Assembly: GCA_027698105.1 (NCBI GenBank)
Contig: JAQERH010000006.1
Span: forward strand, 34,015 to 98,014
Source of the DNA: Lachnospiraceae bacterium AM93-12TA
Lineage (GTDB): Bacteria > Bacillota > Clostridia > Lachnospirales > Lachnospiraceae
Direction of reading: 5' to 3'
Length of the DNA: 64,000 nt
The notes beneath the pieces were generated by a model that saw only the letters and a list, made by a program, of their open reading frames with translations, did not search any database and was not told the DNA's origin. Of the stretch, positions 15,426-25,041 are shown one piece after another. The first letter of the stretch is position 1; each line of letters begins with the position of its first letter. The position numbers and the translations under genes are program-made.

Positions 15426-17741
15426 ATGCAAATATATAAAAGAATCGCGCTGATGGGCTCTATTGCGAATCCTAATGTAGGGGATGAAGCTATTGTAGAA
15501 GCGAATTTGCAGAGAATTAGGAAAATGTACGGAAATAATTGTAAAGTATATATTTTTACAAAAGATGCTTCCTATACTTCATTATATACTAATAGTGTTG
15601 GAAATATTGTTCCCGTAGACTACTTACATAAGTTTACGAAACAGTGCGGTTATGATGTAAATATAATGAAAGATAAGATGGAAGAGTTGATTACTTTTTC
15701 AGAAGAAATGCAGAACCCTAATATAGAATATATATCTCTTCATAATTTAATGAAAGAAATAGATGTATTACATATTATTGGTGGAGGATATTTGAATTCT
15801 ATTTGGCCTGATATACTATATGAGGTATTAATTTTAACCCGATTAGCAAAAAAATACAATAAAAAATATTGTCTAACAGGAATTAGTATTTCACCTTTAA
15901 AAAGAGAATATATTGAAGAAGTGAAAGAAATTTTTAATGGAGCGGAAATAGTCGATTTTCGCGATCATTCATGTATGCAGTATGATATTGAAAAAATGGA
16001 TAACGGTATCACCACAGTAGATGATGCGGTATATATGGACGATTACTATAATGATAGTAATTACGAAAATTATGCGACGGTAGTTTTTCATGACTGGAAA
16101 AATAGAACAGATGACATTCGGATCCTAATTAAAAACCAAGTGATTCCACTTATAAAAAGATGTTTACAAGAAAAAAGGGTAGAATATTTTTATATTTTGT
16201 ATTTTGCAATTGAAGACAAAAATTTATGGAATTCTATGCAAATTTCATGGGACAAATTTGAGAATAAGATCAAATATATTAACGCATTTAGTGAAAATTG
16301 TGTATATGCTAAACATTTAGTAGGGAATGCAAAATTCAATATTGGAAGTCGATATCACCAAGCAGTATTTTCATTATCATCGAAAGTACCAGTATTAAGC
16401 ATTTATTATGATACTTATTATGAAAATAAATTAAAAAGCATACACGAACAGTTTCACTCAACAGAAGTGTTTTCGTTAGAAAATATAAATCAGACTATAT
16501 TTGATGAATTTATAGAATCTGTAGATAAATCTACCTTCACTATTCAAAGTAATAGTAATAATATCGCAAAGCTAGTAAATGAGAAAAATAGAAAAATAGC
16601 GCAAGCCTATGGAATTAATGAAAAAGATAAGCATTACCTTTTTAAGAAGTTAAGTGGAAATGTTAGTACACCTAAAATTTCTGTCATTATTCCGATTTAT
16701 AATATGGATGCATACTTAAGAGAGAGTTTAGATAGTGTATTAAGTCAATCAATAAAGGATATCGAAGTAATCTGCATTGATGATGGTTCTACTGACTATA
16801 GCTCTATGATTTTAGCTGAATATGCTTGGCAGGATCCTCGTATAAAAGTAATTTCGCAGTCTAATCATGGGGTTGGATTTGCAAGAAATAAAGGAATACT
16901 AAATGCGACAGGAGAATTTTTATTCTTTTTAGATCCTGATGATTGGTTGCCAGATCCTGATGTTTTTACTGATTTATATAATGCAGCTAAAAAAAATAAT
17001 GTATTGATATGTGGAGGAAATTTCAGAGAACATTCTGCAAATGGTGTCATTGAATCATGGGAGGGGACTCTGAGTAAATACACGTTTTATAAAGAAGGAT
17101 TGATGGCATATTCAGATTACCAATTTGATTATGGCTGGGTTCGATTTATTTATAATCGTGATTTTATTATTTATAATAATTTAAAAATACCTGAATTGAC
17201 ATTTTTTGAGGATCCTGTTTTTTTTGTTAAAGCAATGCATGAGGCACAAAAATTTTACTGTTTGAATCGCTGTACATATTGCTATCGAACAGGATATAAA
17301 ACATTACAACTCCCATATGAAAAAGTGCTTGATTTAATAACAGGTTTGTCAATGAATATTCAATTTGCAATAGAGCATAATTATCAGAGTTTATTGTCCC
17401 TAGAACTTTCGAGAATTGAAAATGATTATTCAGAATTCATTGTCAAGTATTTGGTGAGTTCGAATAATATAGAGTTGCAAAAGAAACTTGATGAAATCAA
17501 TCAGCTGTTATATCAAGGGGAAAATAAAATTGAGTATAAAATGTATAATCGAGTTCTTGAAAGAACAAATTATAATTTGTTTGAACTTCAAAAAAGGCTA
17601 GAAAAAGAAAAAAGAGAAAATGAGCAGCGATTAGAAGAAAATCAAAAAGTATTTTATGGTTCTACGACATGGAAAGTAGGACATGCGATTTTATATATTC
17701 CTAAACTAGTAAAAAGGGTATTACGGGGAGGTAAGTCATGA
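15426..17741 (+). CDS. Fusion of polysaccharide pyruvyl transferase and GT2 glycosyltransferase
   Basis: 771-residue fusion. Residues 1 to ~390 look like the WcaK/CsaB polysaccharide pyruvyl transferase family: ALMGSIANPNVGDEAIV near the start, LHIIGGGYLNS, and NIGSRYHQAVFSLSSKVPV. From about residue 416 a GT2 domain begins (PKISVIIPIYNMDAYLRES), with IDDGSTDYSS and FLDPDDW near residue 501. The C-terminus (about 700-745) is a charged coiled coil ending in STTWKVGHAILYIPK. It would add a sugar and a pyruvate ketal to the same repeat unit. Strongly AT-rich. The stop overlaps the next start as ATGA. Confidence 0.83.
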   Translation: MQIYKRIALMGSIANPNVGDEAIVEANLQRIRKMYGNNCKVYIFTKDASYTSLYTNSVGNIVPVDYLHKFTKQCGYDVNIMKDKMEELITFSEEMQNPNIEYISLHNLMKEIDVLHIIGGGYLNSIWPDILYEVLILTRLAKKYNKKYCLTGISISPLKREYIEEVKEIFNGAEIVDFRDHSCMQYDIEKMDNGITTVDDAVYMDDYYNDSNYENYATVVFHDWKNRTDDIRILIKNQVIPLIKRCLQEKRVEYFYILYFAIEDKNLWNSMQISWDKFENKIKYINAFSENCVYAKHLVGNAKFNIGSRYHQAVFSLSSKVPVLSIYYDTYYENKLKSIHEQFHSTEVFSLENINQTIFDEFIESVDKSTFTIQSNSNNIAKLVNEKNRKIAQAYGINEKDKHYLFKKLSGNVSTPKISVIIPIYNMDAYLRESLDSVLSQSIKDIEVICIDDGSTDYSSMILAEYAWQDPRIKVISQSNHGVGFARNKGILNATGEFLFFLDPDDWLPDPDVFTDLYNAAKKNNVLICGGNFREHSANGVIESWEGTLSKYTFYKEGLMAYSDYQFDYGWVRFIYNRDFIIYNNLKIPELTFFEDPVFFVKAMHEAQKFYCLNRCTYCYRTGYKTLQLPYEKVLDLITGLSMNIQFAIEHNYQSLLSLELSRIENDYSEFIVKYLVSSNNIELQKKLDEINQLLYQGENKIEYKMYNRVLERTNYNLFELQKRLEKEKRENEQRLEENQKVFYGSTTWKVGHAILYIPKLVKRVLRGGKS

Positions 17742-18841
17742 TCAATCCGGCAGTTTCAATAATAATGCCAATATATAATGCATCAAAATTTTTGAAAGAA
17801 AGCCTTGGAGGATTAGTGCAGCAGACTTTACACAATATAGAAATTATATGTGTAAATGATGGCTCTACAGATGATTCTTTAGAAATTATAAAGCAATATG
17901 CTTTTAATGATTCGAGAATCAAAATTATTGATAAAAGAAATAGCGGTTATGGAAATACCATGAACGAAGGCATGAAAATTGCAACAGGAGAATACATAGG
18001 AATTTTAGAACCAGATGATTTTTGCGATATTTACATGTTTGATAAGCTCTATTCAATAGCTAAAAGTAATAACGCAGAAGTTGTTAAATCTAATTATTTT
18101 GAATATAGTCAAAAAGAAAATAAAAATACTTTTTTTGAAGTGTTAAATGGTTTGGAATACAATCATGTAACTTCAGCTGAAGAAAACGAAAGAATTATTT
18201 TTATGCGTCCCTGCATCTGGAGTGCAATTTACCAGAGAAAATTTTTAGAATATAATCATATAATGTTCAATGAGACTCCAGGAGCATCGTATCAAGATAC
18301 AGCTTTTGCTTTTAAAGTGTGGGTATGTGCGAAACGAGTTCTTTTTGTGAAAGAAGCTTACCTACACTATAGAATTGATAATGATAATTCTTCTGTAAAA
18401 TCTTCTGGAAAAGTTTTTAGTATTTGTGATGAGTTTTGGAGTATGCAGTCATTTTTGAACGAGGACAAAAAAAGGAAAGATAGGTTTTCTAAAATTCTTC
18501 AATCACTAAAATTTGATTCATATACATGGAACTTAAATCGGATATCAGAAGAATACCAGACAATTTTTAGTGATCAATTTGCTTTAGAATTCATTAAATC
18601 TGAATATGAGGGTGTGCTTGAAGAATCATATTTTGATGAAGAACGTTGGAGGCGTGTTAAAAGCTTAATGAATTCTTATAAAAAAACGCGCGGAGAATTA
18701 AGCTTATCAAAACAGCAAGAAATAGAATTTTTGAAAAGACGAGTAAAAGATTTAGAAGAAAGCCATTCATATAAATTTGGCCACTTTTTTATGCTTGTAC
18801 CAGGGAAAATAAAAAGATTATTTTCACGCAAAAGTAAGTGA
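17738..18841 (+). CDS. Family 2 glycosyltransferase
   Basis: 367-residue GT2 enzyme: SIIMPIYNASKFLKES, CVNDGSTDDS, GYGNTMNEGMKIATGEYIG and the acidic motif LEPDDFCD near residue 92. The C-terminus has a short coiled coil and the segment SYKFGHFFMLVPGKIK, like the tail of the preceding fusion protein. ATGA overlap with the upstream gene. AT-rich codon use. Specificity unknown. Confidence 0.85.
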   Translation: MINPAVSIIMPIYNASKFLKESLGGLVQQTLHNIEIICVNDGSTDDSLEIIKQYAFNDSRIKIIDKRNSGYGNTMNEGMKIATGEYIGILEPDDFCDIYMFDKLYSIAKSNNAEVVKSNYFEYSQKENKNTFFEVLNGLEYNHVTSAEENERIIFMRPCIWSAIYQRKFLEYNHIMFNETPGASYQDTAFAFKVWVCAKRVLFVKEAYLHYRIDNDNSSVKSSGKVFSICDEFWSMQSFLNEDKKRKDRFSKILQSLKFDSYTWNLNRISEEYQTIFSDQFALEFIKSEYEGVLEESYFDEERWRRVKSLMNSYKKTRGELSLSKQQEIEFLKRRVKDLEESHSYKFGHFFMLVPGKIKRLFSRKSK

Positions 18842-18851
18842 GGAATATGAT

Positions 18852-19877
18852 TTGAAAAATGGAATAACCAATATATGGAGATTGATTTTTACGTTGCTAA
18901 TAATGTATTACCATACCTTTGTTTTTGGTGTTACTGAACCATATCATTTTTCAACAGCTTATTTGTTTGTTGACTATTTTTTTATTTTAACGGGCTATTT
19001 GACAATGAAGCATTTTGCTTCTGCTGGTTATGTAGGTATAAATAAGCGAGCAGAGCAGAGTATACAATATACATTCAAGAAATTTGGCAAATTTATGCCG
19101 TATACAACAATTGCGATTTTTTTTGAGTATATAATGGATAATTTTCATTTGCTAAAGCACTCTACACTTGAATTTGTAGTGAGTTTTTCTGATATGCCAT
19201 ATGAAATGTTGCTTTTGAGCCAATTTTATAAAAATTATCCAAATGTAAATACTTTATGGTATTTATCTGCTATGCTAATTGTTTTCCCAATATTTTGTTA
19301 TACTTTGCAGTCTACAAATAAATCTTTTTTAAAAATAATTTCACCTTTATTTCCTATGTTTTTTTGAGGGGCATGTAGGGCGGAATTGGGTTCTTGGGCT
19401 GCAATAGTCAGAGCATTTTGTGTGATGATGGGAGGTGTTTTATCTTACTTTTTAAGTTGTTATTTAAAAGAAAAAAAGTATGGAAATAAGGTGAAAATTT
19501 TATTGACAATAGCTGAATTTACCTCTATAGCAATTATGATTGGAATTTCATATTTTAGTTTAGAAAATATATTGTGGATTGATGGACTATCAATTATTAA
19601 TATTGCAATCATGTTTTCTTGTCAAAGCTACACTGTTAAGATTCCAGAAACTAAAATTTTATTTTATTTCGGAAAACTGAGTATGATTATGTATATTTGG
19701 CATTGGGTTATAGCAACTTTTATTAACTGTTTTTTTTCTGCATATAGATTGTTTGATAAAATTTTACTACTTTATATAATAACATTTATTGTTTCCAATA
19801 TTCATCTAATGATAAATAAAGTTTTAATGATTAATGTGGAAAATAAAAGGTTGTTAAAAGTGAAAAGACAATGTTGA
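18852..19877 (+). pseudogene. Acyltransferase family 3 gene interrupted by an in-frame TGA
   Basis: Two open stretches in the same frame, 18852-19364 and 19368-19877, are separated by one TGA at 19365-19367. Together they would encode about 341 residues, the usual size of an integral membrane acyltransferase (O-acetylation of sugars). The first half has NIWRLIFTLLIMYYH and FVDYFFILTGYL, characteristic of the family start; the second has MGGVLSYFLS and SMIMYIWHWVI. The TTG start at 18852 has GTGAGG upstream. No frameshift is needed, only one base change (for example TGG to TGA). Either a recent nonsense mutation or a sequencing error. Confidence 0.8.
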
Positions 19878-19914
19878 AGAGGATTGCATCTAGCATAAAA
19901 AGGAGACAGGTTCG

Positions 19915-20835
19915 ATGAACGCAACACTTATCATCATGGCTGCAGGTATCGGCTCCCGTTTTGGAAAAGGTATCAAGCAGCTGGAGAAAATGTCGGATGC
20001 AGGGGAAATTATCATGGATTATTCCATTTATGATGCTATCTCCGCAGGATTCAATAAAGTTGTCTTCGTAATCCGGAAGGAGATTGAAGAAGAATTTCGA
20101 CAGGTAATTGGGGATCGGATTGCTGAAAAGATAACGGTAGAGTATGCTTTTCAGGAACTGGAAGATCTGCCGGAAGGGTTTACTGTGCCGGAAGGCAGGA
20201 GAAAACCCTGGGGAACGGGACAGGCAGTTCTGGCCTGCAGGGATGTGGTGAAAGAGCCGTTTGTTATTATCAATGCAGATGATTATTACGGAAGAAGCGC
20301 TTACAAAATGCTTTATGAGTTTTTGCTTCGGACAGCGGAAAAGAGCACAGATGGAGTGTTAAAACTTGCCATGGCCGGATTCCGACTAAAGAATACATTA
20401 AGTGAAAATGGAACGGTCACACGGGGACTTTGTGTGGCAGATGAAAATGGAATGCTGAAACGTGTTGTGGAGACGAGAGGGATTCGGACACAGGAAGGCC
20501 GTGTGATCTGTGACAATGAAGATGTGATGGATCTTTTAACGCCTGATTCCATCGTTTCCATGAATATGTGGGCTGGAACGCCAGAACTGTTTCCGGTTCT
20601 TGAACAGGGATTTCGGGAGTTTTTAAATAAGACAGACGGGGATCCTTTGAAAAAAGAATACCTTCTGCCTGATATTGTGGCAGATTTACTGGACAAAAAG
20701 CAGGCGGAGGTAACCGTTTTAAGTACAGATGATCACTGGATCGGAATCACCTATCAGGAAGATGTTGAGAAAGCGAAGGCAGATTTCAATGCGTTAGTGG
20801 AAGCGGAAATCTACCATATGCCATTGTGGAGATAA
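19915..20835 (+). CDS. Nucleotidyltransferase family protein (sugar-1-phosphate nucleotidylyltransferase-like)
   Basis: 306-residue GT-A-fold nucleotidyltransferase: TLIIMAAGIGSRFGKGIKQL at the N-terminus, then KPWGTGQAVLACRDVV, and the metal site VIINADDYYGRSAY near residue 120. Such enzymes make an NDP-activated precursor, but the sugar is not evident. AAAAGGAGACAGG precedes the ATG. Base composition returns to that of the chromosome backbone, so it marks the right edge of the AT-rich block. Confidence 0.82.
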   Translation: MNATLIIMAAGIGSRFGKGIKQLEKMSDAGEIIMDYSIYDAISAGFNKVVFVIRKEIEEEFRQVIGDRIAEKITVEYAFQELEDLPEGFTVPEGRRKPWGTGQAVLACRDVVKEPFVIINADDYYGRSAYKMLYEFLLRTAEKSTDGVLKLAMAGFRLKNTLSENGTVTRGLCVADENGMLKRVVETRGIRTQEGRVICDNEDVMDLLTPDSIVSMNMWAGTPELFPVLEQGFREFLNKTDGDPLKKEYLLPDIVADLLDKKQAEVTVLSTDDHWIGITYQEDVEKAKADFNALVEAEIYHMPLWR

Positions 20836-20841
20836 ACGATC

Positions 20842-22137
20842 ATGAAGCTGTGTGGAATTTCAACTTCCCTTTTTTACCTTTTCATCCTTCTGAAACCCCT
20901 CTACATCTTCCCCTCTGGCTCTGTAGGAATAGCGGATATCTGCCTGATGCTGTCCTTCCTCACGGCTCTTCTTGGTAAAAAGCAGAGCGGCCAGGGGATT
21001 CGCCTGTTCCGGGAGGATGTTCCCTTTTACCTGTTTCTGGGGTTTGTGGTGCTGATTAATGGATGCTGGTACGTCCATTACGGAAACAGGGAATTTCTCC
21101 TTTATACTATGTACTGGATGTATTCAGCGGCAGCCATCTGGACGTTCCGCGTTCTGTATTCTCACGTATTTATGCGTGGAGTGGTGCTGGCCTGCAGCGT
21201 CAACATACTAGTGCAGGCAGCGGTTCTTTTTTCCGGACAGGGCCGGTATTTTCATGAGAGCTGGGGCGGTTCCCGATTTATGGGAACATTTAATGATCCG
21301 AATCAGTTTGCATTCTTTCTGTTTACCATGTTTCTGGTTCTTTTTATGGCATACTGCCAGAGAAACAGGAACGGTTCAGGAGATACCAGACAGCAGATAC
21401 TTCTGCAAGGATTGTTTTTTCTGGTGTCTGCGCTGGTACTGTTTTTAATCGGCTGCTCGAAATCGACAGGTGTCTTTCTGGGACTTCTGGTATTCTTTTT
21501 CGTCCTGCTGTGGCAGTGGCTCTGGGACAGGATGCGACATTCAGGAAGGCGTCTGTCCTGGCAGCTGGGAGTGATTGGGCTGGCAGTGGCGGGAGGAATT
21601 CTGCTGTGGCAGCTCTGGCCGTCTGCAGATTTTGATATCTCTAAAACAGATTATTCTCTGATTTCCAGAGTCCAGCAGAAAATCTGGAAGCTTTCCAATG
21701 GGAATCTGGCGGATCTTTTATATGACCGCAGCGCAGAACGCCTGGTTCTGGAGCCCCATTATCTTCTGTTCGGGGCAGGAGAGGGATATTTTGAACGCTT
21801 TATTCCCTGGGGATTTGAAGCCCGTCTGAGTCCTGGCGTATTTCATGTGTTCCATGTCAATGAAATTCATTCCAGTTTCTTTGATGTCTGGTTTTCTTAT
21901 GGACTGATTCCAATGGCGCTTCTTACATATTGGATTATGAAACATGCAGTGCGCTGCAGCCGGAGACAGAGGGCGGCTGTGATTGCCCTGCTTGCTGAAA
22001 GTTTTACCCTGATGAATCTGCGCCAGCCATTTTTCTGGTTTATTCTGGTACTGGCCGGAATAGGCGCAGGATCTGCTTTAAACAGGAATTTATCTAAAAA
22101 AGAAACAGAATATAAAACAGTCTTGACTGGTTCATAG
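20842..22137 (+). CDS. O-antigen polymerase/ligase-like membrane protein (Wzy/WaaL family)
   Basis: 431 residues with about eleven hydrophobic helices and the periplasmic-type motif FMGTFNDPNQFAFFLF near residue 148, which is typical of O-antigen ligases and polymerases. A large extracellular loop follows (about residues 270-350, with LLFGAGEGYFERF and HVNEIHSSFFDVW). Probably polymerises the repeat unit or ligates finished chains. It starts six bases after the nucleotidyltransferase gene and is the last gene of locus 1. No strong terminator follows. Confidence 0.82.
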   Translation: MKLCGISTSLFYLFILLKPLYIFPSGSVGIADICLMLSFLTALLGKKQSGQGIRLFREDVPFYLFLGFVVLINGCWYVHYGNREFLLYTMYWMYSAAAIWTFRVLYSHVFMRGVVLACSVNILVQAAVLFSGQGRYFHESWGGSRFMGTFNDPNQFAFFLFTMFLVLFMAYCQRNRNGSGDTRQQILLQGLFFLVSALVLFLIGCSKSTGVFLGLLVFFFVLLWQWLWDRMRHSGRRLSWQLGVIGLAVAGGILLWQLWPSADFDISKTDYSLISRVQQKIWKLSNGNLADLLYDRSAERLVLEPHYLLFGAGEGYFERFIPWGFEARLSPGVFHVFHVNEIHSSFFDVWFSYGLIPMALLTYWIMKHAVRCSRRQRAAVIALLAESFTLMNLRQPFFWFILVLAGIGAGSALNRNLSKKETEYKTVLTGS

Positions 22138-22303
22138 CCAGAAGCAGTCCTGCGGCAGAGCTTGAAAGTATCTGTCTCAGGGCTGTTTCTGCTTTTCAGA
22201 AAAGTTTGTCTTTTTGCGGTTTTCAGGAGACTTTCTGACGGTTCTGTGATAAAATGGGAACGCTTACTACATATGCATACAATAAAAATAAGGAGGCTTT
22301 TCT

Positions 22304-23473
22304 ATGCCTTATCTGCACGGCGGCGATGTTTACGGCGCTGCCAGTATAGAGATTGATTTTTCGGTGAATACCACGCCTTTAGGTGTTCCTCCGGCTGTCC
22401 TTCAGGCGGTCTTTTCCTGCCAGGAGGAGATTCTCCGCTACCCGGACAGTCAGTGCAGAGCCTTGAGGCAGGCTCTGTCTGAGTTCTGGACCCGCTTTCT
22501 GGCTTCTGACAGTTCTGCTGGTCTGAGTCTGCCCGCTTCCTGCTTTATCTGCGGAAATGGAGCGGCAGATCTGATTTTTGCCCTGGCGAGGGCTTTAAAG
22601 CCGAGGAAAGCTGTGTTATTTGACCCCTGTTTTTCTGAATATGAGGAGGCGCTGAAAGCAGAGGACTGCAGTATCATAAGAATACCGCTTGTGCCAGAAC
22701 AAGACTGGCTGCCATCTTTAGAGGATTTTCTGGAATGTATGAAACGGTCTGGAGGAGCAGATCTTGTTTTCCTGGGAAATCCCAACAATCCAACCGGCAT
22801 GGTTCTGGAATCGGTTCAGACAGAGAAACTGCTTCAAATTTGCAGCCGTTTTTCAGCTGTTCTGGTGGTAGATGAGTGTTTTAATGGATTTCTGGATCAT
22901 CCGGAGCAGTTTACTGTGGCAGGACTGACAAAAAACTATCCCAATCTGTTTGTGCTGAACGCATTTACAAAGGTGTATGGAATGGCCGGGCTGCGTCTGG
23001 GATACGGAATCTGTTCAGATACAGAACTTCTGGAACGGATGACAGCAGTCAGACAGCCCTGGAGCGTTTCCGGGGTGGCCCAGAAGGCAGGGATTGCGGC
23101 GCTTTCGGAAGAGTCCTTTGCAGCGAGAGCCAGAGAACTGGTCAGCCGGGAACGGGCATTTCTGACAGAGGAAATGAAAAAACTGGGATTTACGGTATAT
23201 CCTTCTATGGTAAATTATCTGTTATTTTCCCATCCCTGGGAAACAAAGCCAGAGCTGAAGGCTTTTTTAATGAAGCGAGGTATCCTGATCCGTTCCTGTT
23301 CCGATTACAGGAGCCTGAATTCTTCCTTTTACAGGATTGCCGTGAAGACGCGAAGAGAAAACAAAAGGCTGCTGCAGGAACTTAAAGCGTGGAAGGACTG
23401 CAGCCAGGAGAATGACCGTGTACAGCAGGAAAACGGGCAGGAAGCACAGAAAACACAGCAGGGAGGAAGATGA
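22304..23473 (+). CDS. cobD: Threonine-phosphate decarboxylase-like aminotransferase CobD
   Basis: 389-residue fold-type I PLP enzyme. CobD decarboxylates L-threonine phosphate to (R)-1-amino-2-propanol phosphate, the linker used by CbiB. Visible: N-terminal [45 protein letters not shown], and the PLP lysine in [15 protein letters not shown] (Lys223). The last residues are low-complexity and charged. AAGGAGG precedes the ATG. The 166-base gap upstream has only a weak 6-bp hairpin (TTTCTG/CAGAAA, near 22186-22203) before a T-rich run, so read-through from the polysaccharide operon is possible. The next gene, cbiP, starts after one base. Confidence 0.88.
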   Translation: MPYLHGGDVYGAASIEIDFSVNTTPLGVPPAVLQAVFSCQEEILRYPDSQCRALRQALSEFWTRFLASDSSAGLSLPASCFICGNGAADLIFALARALKPRKAVLFDPCFSEYEEALKAEDCSIIRIPLVPEQDWLPSLEDFLECMKRSGGADLVFLGNPNNPTGMVLESVQTEKLLQICSRFSAVLVVDECFNGFLDHPEQFTVAGLTKNYPNLFVLNAFTKVYGMAGLRLGYGICSDTELLERMTAVRQPWSVSGVAQKAGIAALSEESFAARARELVSRERAFLTEEMKKLGFTVYPSMVNYLLFSHPWETKPELKAFLMKRGILIRSCSDYRSLNSSFYRIAVKTRRENKRLLQELKAWKDCSQENDRVQQENGQEAQKTQQGGR

Positions 23474-23474
23474 C

Positions 23475-25025
23475 ATGGCAAAAGCGATTATGATTCAGGG
23501 GACAATGTCAAATGCAGGAAAAAGTCTGCTGGCTGCCGGGCTCTGCCGCATCTTTAAGCAGGATGGTTTTCGGACAGCGCCGTTTAAGTCACAAAATATG
23601 GCTCTCAATTCATACATTACCATGGAGGGACTGGAAATGGGCCGGGCCCAGGCTGTTCAGGCCCAGGCGGCAGGAGTGGAGCCAGAGGCGGCTATGAACC
23701 CGATCCTTCTAAAACCTTCCAGTGATACTGGTTCCCAGGTTATTGTTATGGGAACGCCGGTGGGAACCATGCCTGCCAGGGAATATTTTCAGTATAAAAA
23801 GACACTGATTCCAGAGATTCAGAAGGCCTATGAAAAGCTGGATCAGGAATATGACATTATTGTGATTGAAGGCGCAGGCAGTCCTGCTGAGATTAATCTG
23901 AAGCAGGATGATATTGTAAATATGGGGATGGCAAAACTGGCAGGAGCTCCTGTTCTCCTGGCAGGAGATATTGACCGGGGAGGCGTATTTGCCCAGCTTT
24001 ATGGCACCGTAATGCTTCTGGAGGAAGATGAGCGCTCCTATATTAAAGGACTTTTGATTAATAAATTCAGGGGAGATCGGACGATTCTGGAGCCGGGAGC
24101 CAGAATGATAGAAGATCTGTGCCAGATTCCTGTGGCAGGGATTATCCCGTATATGAATGTAGACATTGAGGATGAGGACAGTTTGAGCAGCCGACTGCAG
24201 GAAAAACGGGACGGCGCACTGATTGATATAGCGGTGATTCGTTTCCCGCGCCTGTCCAATTTCACAGATTTTAACGTATTTTCCTGCATCAGCGGAGTAT
24301 CGGTCCGCTATGTAAAAGAAGCAGGAGAGCTGGGAAGCCCGGATCTGGTGATTCTGCCGGGAACGAAAAACACGATCCAGGATCTGCTGTGGATGAGGCA
24401 GAACGGTCTGGAGGCGGCTGTACTGAAAGCAGCGGCTGTCGGGATTCCGGTGTTTGGCATCTGTGGAGGATATCAGATGCTGGGAAAAGAACTAAGGGAT
24501 CTGTCTGGGCTGGAATCTGGCATTTCCGGAACCAGACTGCGGGGAATGAGACTGCTGGAAACAGAGACAGACTTTGAAGAGGAGAAAATGAGAACAAGGG
24601 TAACTGGGAAGTTCCAGCCTGTTTCGGGAATGTTTTCTGCTCTTTCCGGCCGCAGCTTTTCCGGATATGAAATCCATATGGGACGTACCAGGTACCTGGA
24701 GAAAGGAAGGGCCCTGGCGCAGCTGGAGGAGCACCAGCTTAATAAGACAGAGGGTTCACCGGAAGGGCGACTGGATGGGTGTGTCTCAGGGAATGTGTTT
24801 GGAACCTATGTGCATGGTATCTTTGACGAGCCGGGAATTGCAGAAACTGTGGCAGAAGCGCTTTTTAAGCGAAAGGGTCTGGGGCTGTCTTCTGTAGAGA
24901 CGTTTGATTACAGGGTCTACCGTGAGGAACAGTTTGATCTTCTGGCTTCTGAGCTGAGAAAAAGCCTTGACATGGAGATGATTTACAGAATTCTTGAGGA
25001 AGGAATTCCACAGCAGGAAGGATAA
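23475..25025 (+). CDS. cbiP: Cobyric acid synthase CbiP
   Basis: 516-residue glutamine-dependent amidotransferase that amidates four carboxylates of adenosylcobyrinic a,c-diamide. The N-terminal ATPase starts [15 protein letters not shown], with [11 protein letters not shown] and [10 protein letters not shown]. The C-terminal glutaminase has [10 protein letters not shown] and, near the end, GTYVHGIFD. Start ATG 23475 follows GGAGGAAG; an in-frame ATG at 23412 inside cobD would add an unrelated basic leader. It pairs functionally with CobD and CbiB in completing cobinamide. Also called CobQ. Confidence 0.94.
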   Translation: MAKAIMIQGTMSNAGKSLLAAGLCRIFKQDGFRTAPFKSQNMALNSYITMEGLEMGRAQAVQAQAAGVEPEAAMNPILLKPSSDTGSQVIVMGTPVGTMPAREYFQYKKTLIPEIQKAYEKLDQEYDIIVIEGAGSPAEINLKQDDIVNMGMAKLAGAPVLLAGDIDRGGVFAQLYGTVMLLEEDERSYIKGLLINKFRGDRTILEPGARMIEDLCQIPVAGIIPYMNVDIEDEDSLSSRLQEKRDGALIDIAVIRFPRLSNFTDFNVFSCISGVSVRYVKEAGELGSPDLVILPGTKNTIQDLLWMRQNGLEAAVLKAAAVGIPVFGICGGYQMLGKELRDLSGLESGISGTRLRGMRLLETETDFEEEKMRTRVTGKFQPVSGMFSALSGRSFSGYEIHMGRTRYLEKGRALAQLEEHQLNKTEGSPEGRLDGCVSGNVFGTYVHGIFDEPGIAETVAEALFKRKGLGLSSVETFDYRVYREEQFDLLASELRKSLDMEMIYRILEEGIPQQEG

Positions 25026-25041
25026 GGAGGGAAGGACAGAT

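Noticed and set aside
19365..19367. In-frame TGA as a selenocysteine codon
   Set aside because: Acyltransferase family 3 has no known selenocysteine, the position is in a hydrophobic helix region, and no SECIS-like hairpin is apparent right after the codon.
22225..22232. CAGGAGAC upstream of cobD resembling part of a B12 box
   Set aside because: The rest of the box (CCTGCC) and the other conserved parts of the cobalamin riboswitch are missing in the 166-base gap.
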